From positions 1 through 17,767 of the forward strand of contig JAHLLK010000092.1 of NCBI GenBank assembly GCA_020444165.1: 17,767 nucleotides of DNA. Direction: 5' to 3'. Each line of letters opens with the position of its first letter. Within the stretch, counting starts at the first letter, position 1. The notes below the pieces were generated by a model. It was not told the origin of the DNA and made no database searches. It saw nothing but the letters and a program-made list of their open reading frames with translations. Origin of the DNA: Deltaproteobacteria bacterium. GTDB lineage: Bacteria > Desulfobacterota > Desulfarculia > Desulfarculales > Desulfarculaceae. A program made the position numbers and the translations under genes. Positions 14,260-17,767 of the stretch are shown in pieces.

Positions 14260-15123
14260 TTATTCCGAGGCAGGATTATCCCGCTTTTGTTGTTGCACAA
14301 AAGCCGCGATTCTATCATTGACGTTGGTCTTAAGGTTTTCGTAAAAAATGGCGTAATCATACATGTGGTAGACGCCTTCGGGAAAGGTTTTGCTAGTAGC
14401 CGGCAACTCTTCCGGGTGGGAGATGTCCGTGATGACCAAGGCGTTACCCACTTTCTGAGCAGCGCAGAAATGCGGATAACGGACGGGCTGGGAGGGGTTG
14501 TCGTGATGGAAAAATGCAGCTCCGATATTCATGTTGCGAGGGGCAAAGCTCTCATCCGTATGCCAGGTGAGCGGATTGTCCACGTAGGTTCCGGGAAGGA
14601 TGGTAGGTCCTTGTTTTTCCTTGCCAGGTGCGGCGGAAATTGTGTTGTAGGCGATGAAACAACCGGTATCGTCGGCATTATGGCAGATTTTCAGCAGGGG
14701 ATTGGTTTTCAAGTCGTCTGGGGTGATTGAATAACCAACGGTATAGGCGGCAACCAATTTCTTGAGCGACTCCGGGGAACCGGTCAGCAGCTCACCAGCC
14801 TTGGAAAGCTCCACCATGCGGACCGAGCCCTGGCTGTGCGCGGCCAGGATTTTGGGCCGTTTGCCTTGGTTGAGGTTTTTCAGGAAGAAGTCGAAGGCGC
14901 GAATCAAATCCTGCTGGCCGAGATTGAAAATTGGTTTGGCGTCAGTACGCATGATGGGATTGATCTTGACATTGTTTTGCCGATAGTAGGGGGCATAGAC
15001 GTTGGCCAGGCCGTCAAAAATGCTTGCCTGCTCCACCAAGGTCCACGCGGCCTTCTTTCGCAACTCCGGGTTTTCCGGGTCCATCAAATAAGTTTGGTCA
15101 TCGGACAGGATGGTGGGATACAC
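14260..15123 (-). CDS. DUF3089 alpha/beta-hydrolase-like domain, second half of a split two-domain gene
   Basis: The 287-residue frame begins at GTG 15123, immediately after the TGA that ends the upstream frame, and is in the same phase. It carries the nucleophile elbow AHSQGS (Ser97) and blocks that repeat those of the upstream domain: LYAP/VYAPYYRQ, GYSITPDDL against GWSITPEDL, CFIAYNT against CFISYNS, and YAIFYENLK against YSLFYENLK. No Shine-Dalgarno sequence precedes the GTG and there is no signal peptide, so independent translation is doubtful. It would lack the start of its own beta-sheet. DUF3089 members are presumed lipase/esterase-like hydrolases of unknown substrate. Best read as the C-terminal domain of a disrupted or readthrough protein. 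Confidence 0.75.
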   Translation of the reverse strand: MYPTILSDDQTYLMDPENPELRKKAAWTLVEQASIFDGLANVYAPYYRQNNVKINPIMRTDAKPIFNLGQQDLIRAFDFFLKNLNQGKRPKILAAHSQGSVRMVELSKAGELLTGSPESLKKLVAAYTVGYSITPDDLKTNPLLKICHNADDTGCFIAYNTISAAPGKEKQGPTILPGTYVDNPLTWHTDESFAPRNMNIGAAFFHHDNPSQPVRYPHFCAAQKVGNALVITDISHPEELPATSKTFPEGVYHMYDYAIFYENLKTNVNDRIAAFVQQQKRDNPASE

Positions 15124-15126
15124 TCA
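15124..15126 (-). other. In-frame TGA splitting the DUF3089 tandem protein
   Basis: Domain 1 reads VDVLWFYPT (Trp108), while domain 2 reads VDVF-TGA-VYPT. The TGA sits exactly at the Trp position, so a single TGG to TGA change explains it. No convincing SECIS hairpin with a loop 16-37 bases downstream was seen, so selenocysteine is unlikely. Confidence 0.75.
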
Positions 15127-16410
15127 AAAAACATCCACGGGTTGTTGTTTGTGGCTATAGAAATCCGGTAGTTTGACCCAGCTGGTTTCGCTGGCATAAT
15201 CAGGTGCCCTGGGTACGTCCTTTTCCGGGTAGAAAGGCGGCAGTTTCACCGGCACGCCCAACTCTTGGCCCCGCAGACTTTGGAGCAGGAAGGCCTCGAT
15301 ACGGATTTTGGCATTGGCTTTCAGGTTCTCGTAAAACAGCGAGTAATCGTCGCGGTGGTAAATTCCCGGCGGCATGGCTGAGGAGCTGAGTACGTGCTCG
15401 TCGGCGACCACGCAAACCAGGCCGGAGTCCTTGATCTGGGCTGAGGTGAAGTGGGGAAAGGTTTGGGGTGCCTGGCCCGCGGGAAAGAAAACCGCGCCTA
15501 GGTTTTGGCTGGCCGGGACGACTTCGCCGTCGGTCGTGCTGCTCTCCCAAGAGAGAGGGTTGGTCACCCAGGTCCCTTTGGTGATCTGGATCGACTGGTC
15601 CTGCAGGCTATCCTTTAAGGAGTTGTAGGAGATGAAGCAATTGGTGTCAGCCGCGGATTGACACATACGGAGGCGGGGATTTGCCGCGAGGTCCTCCGGC
15701 GTAATCGACCAGCCGATGAGATAGACGGCAACGAGTTTATCTTCCTTACCGGTCGCACCCCAATGCTTTTTCAGGATATCGAGCAGGTTGCTGGAGCCTT
15801 GGCTATGGGCGGCGATAATGAAGGGTTTGCCATGGTTGTAATGATCCAAATAATACTTGATAGCCCGCCACATGTCGTCTTGCCCATAGGCGAGTAACTC
15901 GTTGACTTTAGCCAGTTCCAGCTTGAAGCCGTTTTTGTTGAGTTGGCGGTAAAATGGCGCGTACAGGTTGGCGCTATCCGTGAACACACTGGCTTGATGG
16001 TCAATGGTGTCCTGGGCGGCTTTGCGCAGCTGGGGATCAGTGAAATCCATCAACATGTCTCCCCCTTCCACCACCGTAGGATAGAACCACAGGACATCTA
16101 CTTCGTGTTTGTCGGGATCATCCGGCAGGGCCACCCAGCTTTCCTTTTTAGCGTAATCGGGCAGGGGGATGCCAGCCGTGGGGTCCGCGGCGGTGGAGGC
16201 CAAGGCCAGGTTGGTGGGGACGGCCGTCAGGCCGCAGAGGACGAAACCAAGAGCAATAATACCGCGGACAATAATTTGACCGGTTTTCAAAAAAAATGCT
16301 TGTTTCAAGCCAGATGGACCCAAGTAAATTTTACTTGCAAACGCTTGGCGCCCCTGGCGGGTCGCATAGGTGGGCAAACAAGGATGGATTTCTGGCGCCT
16401 GAAATTTCAT
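15124..16410 (-). CDS. DUF3089 alpha/beta-hydrolase-like exported protein, first half of a split two-domain gene
   Basis: The 428-residue frame has one complete DUF3089 domain (about residues 84-375) with nucleophile elbow AAHSQGS (Ser203) and the opening PDYAKKESWVALPD. The end (about 395-428) restarts the same opening, PDYASETSWVKLPD, before the TGA. A hydrophobic export segment is at about 46-72 ending ALAS. The ATG at 16410 gives an unusually long n-region of about 45 residues; TTG at codon 41 (16290) would give a normal signal peptide but lacks a Shine-Dalgarno sequence. The product is probably periplasmic. With readthrough the gene would encode about 716 residues in two tandem domains. 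Function in this organism is unknown; the neighbours give no clue. Confidence 0.8.
   Translation of the reverse strand: MKFQAPEIHPCLPTYATRQGRQAFASKIYLGPSGLKQAFFLKTGQIIVRGIIALGFVLCGLTAVPTNLALASTAADPTAGIPLPDYAKKESWVALPDDPDKHEVDVLWFYPTVVEGGDMLMDFTDPQLRKAAQDTIDHQASVFTDSANLYAPFYRQLNKNGFKLELAKVNELLAYGQDDMWRAIKYYLDHYNHGKPFIIAAHSQGSSNLLDILKKHWGATGKEDKLVAVYLIGWSITPEDLAANPRLRMCQSAADTNCFISYNSLKDSLQDQSIQITKGTWVTNPLSWESSTTDGEVVPASQNLGAVFFPAGQAPQTFPHFTSAQIKDSGLVCVVADEHVLSSSAMPPGIYHRDDYSLFYENLKANAKIRIEAFLLQSLRGQELGVPVKLPPFYPEKDVPRAPDYASETSWVKLPDFYSHKQQPVDVF

Positions 16411-17767
<1,357 letters not shown>

Noticed and set aside
15121..15126. Selenocysteine at the TGA in the DUF3089 gene
   Set aside because: The sister domain has Trp, not Cys, at this position, and no hairpin with a suitable loop was found at the expected distance.

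Overview
The window looks like chromosomal DNA of a GC-rich, strictly anaerobic Desulfobacterota-type bacterium. This is inferred from a large HdrA-type electron-transfer flavoprotein with an apparent selenocysteine codon, an oxygen-sensitive 4-hydroxybutyryl-CoA dehydratase, a TRAP transporter and codon use rich in GCC, CTG and GGC. No taxonomic marker was checked. The right end runs into a (CT)n tract that may be a contig end.

Layout. (i) 1-2311, minus: the N-terminal 770 codons of a two-module HdrA-like flavoprotein, with an in-frame TGA at codon 62 followed by a bacterial SECIS-like hairpin. (ii) 2492-3046, minus: pyrR, starting at TTG. (iii) 3067-3213: first copy of a dispersed hairpin repeat. 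(iv) 3352-3522, plus: tRNA-Leu(CAA) with promoter and terminator. (v) about 3555-3906, plus: an internally deleted, frameshifted IS3-family transposase relic. (vi) 3930-12417, minus: a seven-gene catabolic operon. In order of transcription it encodes a biotin-dependent-type carboxyltransferase, a lactonase-like metallo-hydrolase, a malonyl/methylmalonyl-CoA-synthetase-like ligase, TRAP subunits P, Q and M, and a 4-hydroxybutyryl-CoA dehydratase. (vii) 12418-13050: divergent control region with a G-run tandem repeat and repeated operator-like motifs. (viii) 13051-13734, plus: a GntR/FCD regulator. (ix) 13907-14051: second copy of the hairpin repeat plus a third perfect hairpin. (x) 14260-16410, minus: two DUF3089 hydrolase domains in one reading frame, split by a single TGA where the sister domain has Trp. 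(xi) 16411-17767: no recognisable gene, lower GC past about 17000, ending in (CT)n.

How the genes may work together. The operon can be read as one pathway. The TRAP system imports a carboxylate, the lactonase-like enzyme opens a lactone to a hydroxy acid, the ligase makes the CoA thioester, and the dehydratase converts 4-hydroxybutyryl-CoA to crotonyl-CoA, which enters beta-oxidation. The ligase resembles malonate-type synthetases and the carboxyltransferase resembles methylmalonyl-CoA/propionyl-CoA enzymes. The true substrate may therefore carry an extra carboxyl group that is removed or transferred. The divergent GntR/FCD protein is the obvious candidate regulator. This assignment is inference; the dehydratase assignment itself is strong because all iron-sulfur ligands are visible.
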